Part shown: positions 47,200 through 58,837 of the stretch, piece after piece | How the letters are laid out: the number at the start of each line of letters is the position of its first letter | How positions within the stretch are numbered: position 1 is the first letter of the stretch | Origin: Nageia nagi | Taxonomy: Eukaryota; Pinophyta | DNA: 64,000 bases | Direction of reading: 5' to 3' | NCBI GenBank assembly: GCA_050084985.1 | Contig: JBITNC010000001.1 | Coordinates: 24,800,001-24,864,000, forward strand | Translations under genes and position numbers: made by a program | Notes under the pieces: model-generated | The model's database searches: none | What the model was told of the DNA's origin: nothing | Seen by the model: the letters and a program-made list of their open reading frames with translations, nothing else

Positions 47200-48312
47200 A
47201 ACCAAATTTTATTTTGATTATATAAGGTCCTAACTAGTTAGGGTAAAATTTATCATGAAGTTATCATTCCATTCATGAAGTTTGTTGATTTTCTTTAAAT
47301 ACTTCATCTCCTATGTTGAATTCATGAATTTTATCCCTTTTGTTAAAAGCTCTTTTAATATGATTTTGATAAGTGTGCATATGTTCTAATGCATGAAATC
47401 ATATTTTATCTGATAATAATAATTGATCTAATCATGTTTGGCGAGTTGCCTCATTTGTAATTTAATCTTGTAGAGCAATTCATATAGATGAAATTTCTAT
47501 TTCCAAGTGTAAAACTACTTCTAAATCATAAACTAGATAAAATGGGATTACCTTTCTAGGAGTCCTAATGATAGCATTATAGGCCCATAAATAATGTGAA
47601 ATTCTCACATGCCAGTCTCTATGATAATTGGGAACTATTTTAAGAAAAATACCTTGAATAGTTTTGTTTGTAGCCTCATCTTATCCATTCCTTTGAGGGT
47701 AATAAGGTGCCAAAAAGCTAATTCTAATGTGGTATCCTTTACATAGGGCTAGTATTTACTTATTTTTGAAATTATTTTTGTTATTTGTGATGATCTAAGT
47801 GGGATTACAAAATGGTAAATGATATGATTTTCTATGAATTTTGTTATTTTTGGTCCTTTTGTAGAGATCATAGGAATAACTTTTATCTATTTTGTGAAAT
47901 AGTTTGTAGCTATTATTATAAATTTATGACTGTATGAGGAAGTAGGATATATATGACCTATAAGATCTAATGCCCATCTCGAGAATGGCCATAGATATTG
48001 CATGGCTTGTAATGCTTATGATGGTTGGTTAAACAAATTAGGATGTTGTTGATATTAGAAGCATTTTTTAACATATTTGATACAATCATGTTCCATAATA
48101 GGCCAATAATAGCCCATTCATATTAATTATTATGTGATTATGAGACCACTAAAATATCCTCTACATGTTCCATCATGTGTGCATGAAATTGCAATTTGTG
48201 AATTTGCCCATTCTAGGCATCTACATAATATCCCTTTGAAGCCCTTACGATAAAGAATATCCTCTAACAGAAAATAATGAGAAGCTTTTAATTTTAATGC
48301 CTTCTTAGTCAA
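47200..48312 (-). pseudogene. pol: Element 6 integrase
   Basis: The N-terminal part LKLKASHYFLLEDILYRKGF and CTHDGTCRGYFSG (48312-48130) is the zinc-finger region with HxGxCGxHxxG spacing (second His now Tyr). The core is readable as YYWPIMEHDCIKYVKKC and WALDLIGHIYPTSS, with the first catalytic Asp present, and FIIIATNYFTK, where the expected second Asp is Asn. Later parts to about 47200 resemble the C-terminal GPY-like end (LVQEHIT region) but are full of stops. Confidence 0.75.
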
Positions 48313-48499
48313 TTTTATTAAATTTATGGGTAAGATTCCATCTCTTAAGAATTTGACTAACTGAATATGCTATAAGTTTTTATCTTCCATTGTAATGTTA
48401 AGAATTGCATGTTCCACTCTATCCATCTTTAATGAAGATGAAGGTTCTCGAGTATTAAAGATCCAATTGAAGTCATATCATCAACAAACCTATTGGTTG

Positions 48500-48910
48500 A
48501 TCTTGGTGCCACCTCTAGGTCATATTTTTTGAATTAAGTGTATCCATCACCTTTTTGTATTTTTGGAGTAAAGATTCTTTATATTGGAAAATCCCTTTAA
48601 CCTGATTTACAATTAATAATGAATCACCATAAATTTGACTTTTCTTAGCTTTAATTTTATGATGGTCTTTATAGCTAGTATTAAGGCTTCATATTCAACA
48701 TTGTTATTTGTACATGGAAAGTTGAGTTTGAAGAAATATGGTATAGGAACTCCTTGCAATGTTACAAATATAACACCAATACCTTGATACATATGTAATC
48801 AAATCAAAATTCTGCCTTTGATGAATGTTTTATTTCTTCCTATTTTTTTTGCATAAATATTCATCAAAATAAATTATCATATCCCACTCTTCTATAGAAT
48901 CAACAAGAAT
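48500..48910 (-). pseudogene. pol: Element 6 second RNase H (aRNH type) before integrase
   Basis: Minus-strand reading shows SIEEWDMIIYFDEYLC near 48905-48850, matching the W-x-M-x-FDGS start, and SQIYGDSLLIVNQVKG followed by YKESLLQKYKKVMDTL near 48640-48550, matching the YGDSxLVxxQV block. This is the archaeal-type RNase H of Tat elements in its usual place between RNase H and integrase, in contrast to element 4. Confidence 0.7.
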
Positions 48911-48999
48911 TTCTATCTTATCTAATTGGAAAACATGTTCATCTACTAATTTGATGATGAGTAGTCTATCATCATGTAGTGGTGTTTCAACAACATAAT

Positions 49000-49430
49000 T
49001 GGCTATGAATTGACCTTTAATTTATTTTTGACTTATGAATTATAGATCAAATTCTATTAAATGCATAATCCATTTATATGTTCTTGTATTTTGATAAGTT
49101 TTGTTTATCATATATTTTAACAAATTTGCTTAGGTAATTATGAAAATAGTAAGATTTAGCATATAATGTTGAAGCTTCTTTGTTATGAAAACTACTACCA
49201 GATATAGCTTTTCCATAAACACATACTTAATTTTGTAACCAACTAAGGTTCAACTAAGATAATATATAGCTTTTGCCTTTTTGTTTTCATTCTTTTGAGA
49301 AAGCATGGTTCCTAGTGCAAATTTTGTAGCTGACGAATAAAGTAGGAATGGCTTCCCTTCCCTAGGTGGAACTAAAATCAAATATGATAAAAGGTAACAT
49401 TTTATTCCATTAAATGCTTCTTTTTTATTA
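49000..49430 (-). pseudogene. pol: Element 6 RNase H (RT-linked)
   Basis: Between RT and the second RNase H the minus strand shows fragments of a Gypsy RNase H in changing frames, including the area that normally holds LYLAVSEEAVSSVLxxE-type sequence and the trailing FDIEYxxxxxIKGQxxADFI-type segment (49000-49070). Individual motifs are weak; the call rests mainly on position and fragmentary matches. Confidence 0.5.
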
Positions 49431-49543
49431 TATCAATGAAATATAATCCCCTTTTTTAACAATTTTTTAAATGATTTGCACTTATTCAATAATTACAATA
49501 TGAAGCATATTATAGCTTGTAATTTGTCTTGTAGGGGTTATAA

Positions 49544-50034
49544 TTACTTTATGTTTGAATGGGGAGGCATATTCACTATTTCTTTTATCTTATTTGGGTC
49601 TACTTTGATTCCTTGCATGAAAATAATAAATCCTAATAATTTTCTTGAAGTGACCCCAAAAATACATTTCTTAGGATTTAGTTGAATATTATGTTTCATC
49701 AATCCATTGAATATCTTTATGAGTACCTTTGGATATATATCATTTCCCATTGGTAAGTAGCTCTCACATTTTTTAAGCCAAAGTGCAATTATTTATAAGA
49801 AAAGGTTCCCCAAGGTGTTACAAAAGTCATTTTATGTTGATCTTCTAGTGCTACTTTTATTTGATTATATCTTGAAAACCCATCTATGAGAGATAGCATT
49901 TCATGTACAATAGTAGAATTAACTAAATTTTCAATGTTTGGTAAAGGAAATTCATCTTGAGTGAAATATTTATTTAAGTATCTAAAATACATACATATGC
50001 AAATCTTCCCATTAGATTTTTTAATTGGCACCAT
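49544..50034 (-). pseudogene. pol: Element 6 reverse transcriptase, catalytic region deleted
   Basis: The fingers part reads MVPIKKSNGKICICMYFRYLNK, DEFPLPNIENLVNS and SLIDGFSRYNQIKVALEDQHK (50034-49789), followed by FGLKNVRATYQ near 49770. The next recognisable part is NGLMKHNIQLNPKKCIFGVTS and KLLGFIIFMQGIKVDPNKI (49700-49550). About 23 codons expected between these, including the YVDD catalytic motif, are absent (junction near 49735-49745). The ORF at 50481-50272 belongs to the protease-RT linker. Confidence 0.8.
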
Positions 50035-51786
50035 GTTGGAAATCTAATTAGAGTAATCAATGGGGTGTATGAATTTTTCTTATAAGATTTTTATTAGTTC
50101 TTCTTTTACCATTAAGGCTATTATTAGATGCATCTTACATAACTTTTATTTAATTAGCTTAGCATCCTCCTTAATACCTAGATTATGCACCATTAGGTTT
50201 GAATCTAATCTTGACATATCAGCATATGACCATGCAAATATCTTTTATTTTTCTTGAAGTATAGATACAAATTATAGTCTCTCATCCTTATTTAGTGATT
50301 TTTCTAATTGAATAATCTTTGGGTTATTAGGTTCATAACATAAATATGCCTCAATAGTTTCTTCAATTAGCATATGAGATCCTTCTTCTAATTTATGTGG
50401 TACTAGAATACAAATTTTATCATTTTGGTTGTATTCCTCATCTTCACTAAAATCTTGATCCTCTAAGGTTGTATTTATCATGAGTTTAAAGGTTTAAAGT
50501 ATATATATATTTGAACTTTTGTATTGTGGGTTGTTTGGAAATGAGTGTAAAATCCATGGTATCCTCATCTACCATGAAGTATGATGAAAAACTACTTGAG
50601 CTTGATGGAATTAATGGTCTAAACTCATCACTCCTAGACTAGTTAAAGGATATCTTTTTTGGAATCAAATTAGACATTTCTTTGATTTGAAACATGTTAA
50701 TTGAAATAATATTAGAGAATAAAGTTTTTAGTATTAACACTTCAAATTATGGATTATCTTGATTTGGTATCCATTTGAAGTCTTCGTATGGTTCCTCATA
50801 CTTAGATTTTTTTATTCTAGTTTTACTATTTCATGAAAAGTTTCTTTTTCATTATTACCCTTGTAATCCAATCCTATTTTGTTAGTTGACAACTGATAAT
50901 GGATATCAATTGTATACTAAGGCCCTTGTTCATAATGGCCTAAACCCTATCCCTTCCATTGATATCTATTAAAATATCTTTCAACAAATTATCTCATAGA
51001 AGGTGATAAGTACTCTAATGAATTACAAAAAACTCCCTCACATGGTTTAGGTAAAGGAATTGAATGTGGTACTATAGGGAATGAATAGATGAAAAGAGTT
51101 TTATTAGGATCTCTTCCTAATGGTACCAATTTCCCCACTATACTTGGAGATTCCTTAGGTTATCCCATATCTTGGGCAAAGGGAATATTAAAGATAACAT
51201 CATCAATTCCAAATTCTTTTATACCTAAATCCAACAATTTTATTATTACCGGGTAAATGTTTGATGGCTTATCATCTTCTTTATAGTCATCACTTTTTTA
51301 TGAGGTATTAATTGGAGATGAAATCTTTGATGAATAAGCTTTGCTCAGTTCATATAACTTGCATACACTTTCTTCCCAAGAGTATCTTTCTTGTGGTGTG
51401 ATTTCTATTTTTGGTTGTGAATCATCATTGATATTTTGTTGATTATTGGATGAATCTTGATTGATAACATATTTTTCTTTTAAATTACTTAATTATGTGT
51501 ATTTATCCTTACCCACATCAATGATCAATGGTCTTTTTGTTGACATTGGTATTGTAAACTAATGAGTAGATGGTAGGGTTACATCATTATATAAATGAGT
51601 ATTATTACAATGTGAATATGGGATTTCATCTCTGAGTACATAACATACTAGACCCTTATGAATATAATTTAAACAATTATGGTATGTTTATGGGACACAT
51701 TGCATATACCTAATCCAAGGTCTCCCTAAAAGGATATTATATTATGTAATATCTCCTTCAATTACTTGTAATACTATTTGCACTAT

Positions 51787-52353
51787 TTAAGAACCTACAA
51801 TAATAGACAATGAGATTGAACCCATTTTTGAACATAAAGCATAATTAAACACCTTTATTTGTAGTGATGGTACATAAATATGTGAAAAAGAAACATTAAA
51901 ATTCTTGTATGCAGTCATTGAAATAATGTTTATAGCTGGACAATCATCAATTAAGATTCTCTTAAAAGTTCTTCCATCTACCTTAGCTATGATGTGCAAA
52001 GGTGGATCTAGACCATGTGCCTCATTTGAATGTTTAATTTCATGATCATAGAAAATAATAATAGGTTTTTGACTTGTTTTAATATTTTCTAAAAAAGACT
52101 CAAATATTTTAAGATCATTTATATCTAGTTTGATCATTTGTAATAATTGATTCATTACATCTCTATGGTTATTGGATTGTTGTAATAATTCAAATAGAGA
52201 CATTTTATTCTGATGTAAATCTCCCTTCACAAAAACTTTAGGAGGTTGTGGCTTAGGTATGTATGGTTGCACATAAACCTCATCTTGTTGGTTGTCTGGC
52301 ATGACATTTTTTCTTCCTTGTATCTTTTGAGCTCTTGTAGTAACATTGATCAT
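51787..52353 (-). pseudogene. pol: Element 6 aspartic protease
   Basis: A long open frame for this element (188 codons). The N-terminal half carries LFELLQQSNNHRDVMNQLLQ, a helical segment common ahead of Tat proteases. Then come PLHIIAKVDGRTFKRILIDD and CPAINIISMTAYKNF: the active site, normally D-x-G-S-A-x-N, here reads DDCPAIN, so the Gly is changed. The segment VFNYALCSKMGSISLSIIVG follows the usual protease course. Confidence 0.78.
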
Positions 52354-52399
52354 TCCTATGAAGGTTGAATTATCATAACTCCATTTATGTGTTACATTG

Positions 52400-54742
52400 T
52401 TCTCATGTACAATGAGATATTATTAGCTTGATGTTGAGGGAGAGGATTTTAAAATATTCCTAAGTTTTGGTTTGGGATAGCCACATGATTATCAACTTTG
52501 AATTTCCCATTGTCAATCAAATCTTGAATCTTATTTTTTAATATCCTACATTTATTTGTATCATAACCTTTTTAATAATGGTAATAGGAAATCTTATTTT
52601 TCATTACACCATCTACTTTCTTTAGCTTTAGGGTATTTTGGTCTTATATCCACTAAACTAATTATTTTATGATCACAAAGTTTCTTCAAAATATCATAGA
52701 GCAATTCTAGAAAAGGTGTGAACTTTCTTTTGGGTCTAGAATCCTTTTCTTCATTTTATGAAGGATATGATTCCACCTCTTTAATAGAAACTTTAATGGC
52801 TAGTAATGGTTTTCCTATTTATTATGTTTGATTTTTATTTTTGACATAAGGTTCTCTTTTCTTATTTTTTATCTCAACATTTTTTATTTTAACTTTTTCA
52901 ATCAGGATAGCTTGAAAAATGGCTTCTTCAAATATTTTATGTTGTTGGATTAATAAGGCAATAACAATAGGTATTAAACAACTTTGGCTAAACATCTTTA
53001 TTAACTCCTCTTGAGGTAGAGTATAAGGCATGCTTGTTAATATTACTCTCCATATCGAGATGAAATTAGTGATCAATTCACCTAAAAATTCTTGTAGTCT
53101 TGTAAGATCATTGATAGATGTTTTATCTTTGATGTTAATCCTAAAATATTCCAAGAAAAAATTTGCTAATTGAGGATATGAACTAAAGCTATATTCTACT
53201 AAGTTATTGTACCAATCCATTTATTACACACCAAGCATCATGGGAAAGATATGTAGCATTAATGTATCATCTTTAGAAATTACATAACTTGAATATTTGG
53301 ATCATATTAGATGTTAATTAGGATCTTGCTTTCCTTTAAATGGTTCAGTTTTTGGAAATTCAAATTTAAAAGGAATCTCCTTTTTGGGGACACTAGGATG
53401 AATGAGTTCATTACAAATTATTTTGTATGCTACCTTTTACTTACCCTAAATACACAATTCTCTTTCAATCACCTTTAACTTTTTACCAAAGTCATCCTTT
53501 TCTTCTGGTTGATTTTGAAGGTACATAGGATATTTTTCATTCCTAGGATATAATCTTTATTCATATTCTAGGAATGGTTCATACCTTTGTTCAAAACATG
53601 TCTTAGCATCATAATAAACCTCATTGTATGGCATAGAGGGAGGTGGAGGTTGATGCAATGGTCATAGGGGTAATTATGGTCTAAAAAGGTAATATGGTTG
53701 TCTCTTATCTTTGTGTGAAGGTAAATGATATTTGTGAAGTTCATTTTATTGATTTTTAAGTGAAACTTATTTTTTCTTGGCTAGATAAGGATCTTAATAT
53801 CTATACTCTCCATGACCACATGGTGATAAAGATCATGCTTTGGTTTGTCCTTTTCTATTTCTACCAAATATTTGATCATATCCATGTTGATTTTGCATAT
53901 TTTACTTATTATGGTACATTGTTGGTTCTTTGTTTTGATGTAAGTTAATATTGGTTGTACTTGTAATTGTTGTTGTTTAGTAAACCTAATAGTGTTTTCC
54001 TTTTGTTGCATCCCTTGATCATAAAGAGCCGACCCTTGTTGTTGTTACTGTTGTATATTATTTTGAGGTACATACTCTTTCCTATGCACATAGGAGATGT
54101 TTCTTACAATTAAAACTTTGTTGGGTATTGCTTATCATTTACATTGCACTCTTGTTTAGGTGTTCTATAACTTGACAAAGGATTTGGACATTTTTTACTT
54201 CAAAACATGAAAATGATTGTTGTATACTATGAAGCAATTTGTTTATTCTAGTATGGGAGTAGCTATACATACAAATATTCAATCATCAAATTCTTCCATT
54301 TTTCTAGATATTATGGAAAAAGTGTATTCATCTCTTCTTAAATATGATTGAACTAAATGTCCATATGGAAAGTATCATGTGACATGATTATACTTTGGTT
54401 TATAAGGGTCTCTTTGAAATATAGTGTCAATCGAATAACCTTATGAGAGAGGAATGTTCCCTTCTATGTTATATGTTGCTTATTTATCCCTTCTTAAATA
54501 TTCTAGATCAAGAGGAAGGCTATGAGCATGTGAAGAATTAGGAATTCGTAATTGTGTTAGACATTGTATAACTATATTTAAATCATCATCAATAGGATTC
54601 AAATAAACTTTAAAATTTGCATTTAAAGGAGTTTCTCTTCTCAAATGATTCCTACTAGACCTATGACTTCCTCTTCCTTCTAAATAGTATTCATCATATG
54701 GTTATTGTTCATGATGTGTTTTTTGAGAATTAATTTGCACCA
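52400..54742 (-). pseudogene. gag: Element 6 Gag
   Basis: An ATG at 54742 opens MVQINSQKTHHEQ and a broken frame. The capsid part is clear at 53220-52822: MDWYNNLVEYSFSSYPQLAN, SINDLTRLQEFLGELITNFI and LPQEELIKMF match the Retrotrans_gag fold. Downstream near 52590-52430, YYHY, then KGYDTNKCRILKNKIQDL and NPLPQH match the conserved knuckle-like and linker motif of Tat-lineage Gag proteins. A Gln-rich stretch lies around 54060-53950. Many stops. Confidence 0.78.
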
Positions 54743-55657
54743 TTTTCTCTCTTTTTTTAACTATAAAAATAAAGCAAACATCGAACATAGTAATTCTATT
54801 TTTATCTTTTAAGTTTATGTTTACGAGAAAATAATTTAATGCACAGATAATCTAAATGAATACTTACCTTCTCGATGTGATTATATTTTTCTATATTTTT
54901 AGAATATTCAATTAATCTTTTAATATGAGTGATTTGAATTGTATATTTTATTCTTTTTATTTTTCTTAGAATGTTTTATGTAGTCAAGTGTTTAATCAAG
55001 GTAGGCTAGTAATCCTACTAGACTATCTTGGCTAAGTTATATATTGGTACTTAAAATGGTCCCCTTAGTGTAATGGGATTTAAGGGATGTCATTGAGAAC
55101 TACCTTGATGATTAAATCCAAGTACAACCCTCTCTTTTATATTTTTTCTATGAAAAGTAATTATTTCTAACCTATGAACTTGGTATTCATCTTCAGATTT
55201 TAGCTATAAGACTCATTATATTTTGTTGATGGGAGCATAAGAAGATAAGAATTAATGGTTTCTAATGACCTCCAACTCATTGATGTTCATTTTACCATGC
55301 CTTATGAATGTTCATTTAACTAAAATAAAGTACTTATGGATGTAAATTCTAACCCTTCCAAAAATATATGTACATTGATTAAAACTTTCTCTTATGTGAT
55401 TCACACAATGTTTTAATTAGTGTATATCTTGATCTATTCAACCCATAAGATTCATTACCATTTAATGAGGTTCATTAACCCTTCCAATAGTGGAAGTATT
55501 TAGGTGTGGTTTATTTCTTCTCCTTATGAGTCATAATCTACCTTTGATCACCTTTTAGCATGGTAAGGGTAGACAAGTAAGGAGCCTTTAATGTGAGTAA
55601 ATTTTCTTTTAATGCAAGTTATTTTCCCCTCATTATGAGTCACATCAACCTTAGATT
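54743..55657. other. Noncoding stretch, possibly leader or LTR remnant of element 6
   Basis: No coding frame. Repeated words such as TTATGAGTCA (about 55535 and 55633) and AACCCTTCCAA (about 55351 and 55469) suggest old LTR sequence, but I found no partner copy. Element 3 inserted at its right end, next to AGATT (55653-55657). Confidence 0.4.
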
Positions 55658-56158
55658 TGTTGGAATGTATAATGCATTATTGTAATGGTTTTGTAATAAT
55701 ATTCTATGTAAGTTTAATAATACTTAAGGGTATCATTTGATACCTTAAGTATTTAAGTGAATATGATAATGTTACTTGTCCTACACTCCATGTCATGAGC
55801 ATGCCCCTTGGGTAAAAGGATGTGCATTTCATGCTTTTGTACATTGGGTAAAAGGGTGATCCAAAGAGAGATTTTGGCCTATAAATAGAAGGCTCCCTCT
55901 TTTGATCATACACCAATTTTTGGAGCAAAGTTATGCTATACGATAGTGTTTAGGAGAAATGTTTAAGAGGATTGTAAGAGTTCATATTAGTGAATGAAGT
56001 GTGATCTAGTTAGTGGTTGTACTCCTAGTTGGAGGAACCACTTTAAATTTTGAGTTATATTTGTGAGATTATCTTATTTGAGTTATTTATATGTGAGATT
56101 GAGCTTTCAAGAGATCTTGGGATTTTAGAGTTGTTTAGTTTATAGTTCAACTCTCTCA
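55658..56158 (+). repeat. Element 3 5' LTR
   Basis: TGTTGGAATG start, TCTCTCA end. It contains a 16-bp-stem inverted repeat at 55719-55753 and a TATA box TATAAATAG at 55880-55888. Confidence 0.93.
55880..55888 (+). promoter_or_regulatory. Element 3 LTR TATA box
   Basis: TATAAATAG within the 5' LTR, conserved in the 3' LTR. Transcription of the element would be expected to start about 30 bases downstream. Confidence 0.7.
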
Positions 56159-56160
56159 TC

Positions 56161-56172
56161 TGGTATCAGAGC
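56161..56172 (+). promoter_or_regulatory. Element 3 PBS (initiator Met tRNA)
   Basis: TGGTATCAGAGC, exact, two bases after the LTR end. Confidence 0.92.
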
Positions 56173-58837
56173 TTGGTGTAGAAGCTATTCTTCATCTTGG
56201 AGGTTCTCCATCCTACATATTTCTTCATCATCTTTCGAGGTTTACTTTTCTTGTTTGAGGTATACACAAGAGAATGTATAAATCTCTTCCTCCTTGATTA
56301 ATTTTTTTTTTATTATTTTATTATGACAATAACATATTTTTTGAAGATGTGTTACTTCTTTTTTAAATGATACAATTTTTTAATTAATCCTTTTTTTTTA
56401 GTTGCAATCTTTATTGCTTAGCATATTTCTAATTTTTAAAAAAATGGTTAGTACACAAAAATTGCATTTTTTTGTTAAATTGATTTTATTTTATCAATAA
56501 TACTCTATCATTTGAAAAATAAATAAAAATTTATTATTGTAGAGTATTTTTTAATTAAACCCTTCACTTGTTATAATGGGTTTACATTTCTTTCTCAAAT
56601 ATTTTGTACATTTCTTTGGACAACTTTTTTTTTTCCATATCTATTTGGGTGGCTATATTGAGCGGTGATTTTGTTTTTCAAAAATTGCCTTTTCCATATC
56701 TATTTGGGTGGCTATATGGACCTTGCATTATTTTTTTTCCTTGTGCTATGGTGTATGTGACCCCTCCCCCACCATTCACTCGTAACTCATGATCGACCAT
56801 GATCCCATACTCTATTCCCTCCTTCATGGCCCCTCCATAGCCATATCACCTTCATGGCCATCCCTCCTCTGAGGCCCCTCCACCATCCCTCCTTCACGAC
56901 CATCCCTCCTTTGTAGACCCCTCTTCTCTGATGCCTCACCTTATTACACTAATTGAACTCATTAATTTTTTTTATTTTTTGTCTTCCATTGTTTCTTGTT
57001 GGTGGTTCTTATAAGTTTTTTTTTATCCACCTAATTTAATTAATCTTTAACTTGTAAAACAAGCCTTCTCCCATCATGACTTACTATGAATGGAGTAAAG
57101 ATGCATAAAAGCATTAAACTTGGTGGGAACAACCAATGCATCTAGGTGGAGTGTTGGGTTTATCTCTATAATATTAAAAGCATAAATGGAGTAGGTTTCT
57201 TCCTTCATTTATTTTTTGTAATGATGGCAAGTATTATTTTTTCCTTCTTATTTAATGTCAAAGATAATTTTTTACTTGACATTAAAAGGTAATATTTTTT
57301 TTCAATTCCTAGAAGCTACCAAAAAAATGCAATCTTTTAAGTATCCTTCAAAGAAAAAATAGCATTTTTTAAGATCATGTTGAGTTGAGATTAATTTTAA
57401 GTAAGAGAGGGGGGAAGCTTTTGAAAGTCTTTACTTAAAATTTTATATCCTTATGCAAATATGACATGTCTATTACTTGGATTTTTAAGTGTTGATAAAT
57501 TCCTTATGCAATACTTAAAATTTTTAGATCTTTGATATAAATAGACTTATGCAAATTAAGTAAATAATGCATGCTTATTACTTAATTTCTTGGAATAATG
57601 CATGCTTATTACTTAAAAGTTAAATTCATGCTTAGTACTTATTTGTTAAGCTAATAAATGCATGCTTAGTATTTCAATTTATTTTAAGTTAAAAGATGTA
57701 TTTCTTTACTTAAAAATGGTTAAGTTAAAAAAAAATGCATGTTTTTTACTTTTTTAGATGCATACTTCAAAGTTAAAATGATGCATGCTTATGCTTAGTA
57801 CTTAAATTTTATGCATGCTTAATACTTATTTGTTAAGTTAATGCATGCTTATGCTTAAATCATGCATGTTTAGTAATTAAATGTTTAAGTTAATGATACT
57901 TGCTTAGAACTTAAATTTCTTAAGTTAATGCTTACTACTTTAAAGTTAAAAGCATGCTTAGTACTTAATTTCTTAAGTTATGATGCAATTTACTTTTTAA
58001 TGCAAAATGGACTTATGTAAAATTAGGAATGATGTAAAGATGTCTTTTAGAGGTTGGTAAACAAAATCTATTGGACACTTAGGTTTCAAACTTTAAATGG
58101 ATGATGTTTTGCTTATGCTCTTTACTTTATATTTCACTTTTTGCTTTATTTGCTTATGCAAAAAAAAAAATGCAAACATTTATTTGAGCAATCTACTAAA
58201 ATGAACACATTTGCATGTACATTCTACAACATGACTTGTTTGGGGAGCCATGAGGTGAGGATAGGTGAACTAGAGCCTTTAAGTCTAAAAATCCAAATGG
58301 TGAAAAGTTTTTACTTCTCAATTGCCGCTAAGTCTTCTGTTTGTCTGAACATAACTTCAATAGGTGGCTAAGAATGTGTGTAGTGATAGCACATGTCTGC
58401 ACGTCCATTTAGGGATTATCTTAATAACCTAGGAGGATGAATTGAAACTTAATTAAGATTAATAATTTATTCGATCCAATAAACATCATAACTTTGAAAA
58501 ATAATAGGTACTTCTCCTTGTGAAAAAGTATAACACTGACCAAGGTGAGCTGGTTGAGAATTGGTAGTACTTGGGCTCCTCTTGTGTGGGCATCCAGGTG
58601 AAGGCCTAATTTTAGATAAAAAACAAGCCTTAACAATGTCACTCTACATCTACAATTCTTTTTTATGACAAATGTATTTGGGTGCATGGGTTGTATATTC
58701 TCTAAGTTGTAAAATATTTGCATTTATGAAATAATTCATGCATGTCTTTATTATAATTTACTTGGATTAAAACTTATCATGTAATATTATTTTTGAAACA
58801 CATGCTTATTATTTATTCACATTCTTATGTATCAAAT
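56173..58837 (+). other. Element 3 untranslated leader with repeats
   Basis: 2.7 kb without a coding frame. It holds a 27-bp exact direct repeat (56632-56658 and 56691-56717), a C-rich patch of CCCTCCTTCATGGCC-like words (56760-56945), a degenerate array of TTAAGTTAATGCATGCTTAG-like units (about 57540-57980), and a segment 58245-58640 conserved with element 2. Confidence 0.75.

Larger units (their letters stand above)
38913..54742 (-). mobile_element. Element 6: Tat/Ogre-like Gypsy retrotransposon, degenerate, interrupted by element 5
   Basis: On the minus strand, from right to left: gag (about 54742-52400), protease (52353-51787), RT (50034-49544), RNase H, a second aRNH-type domain (about 48910-48500), integrase (48312-47200) and a further ORF continuing on the far side of element 5 (41232 down to about 38913). 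I could not identify its LTRs. The 5' LTR may lie in 54743-55657 and the 3' end may have been removed by, or lie beyond, element 4. The dual RNase H and the Gag motif NKIQDLIDNG place it in the Tat/Ogre branch. Confidence 0.75.

Noticed and set aside
55704-55928. Minus-strand ORF repeated almost exactly at 63574-63786
   Set aside because: It first looked like a duplicated small gene. It lies in the two LTRs of element 3, which explains the duplication, and overlaps the TATA box and hairpin.
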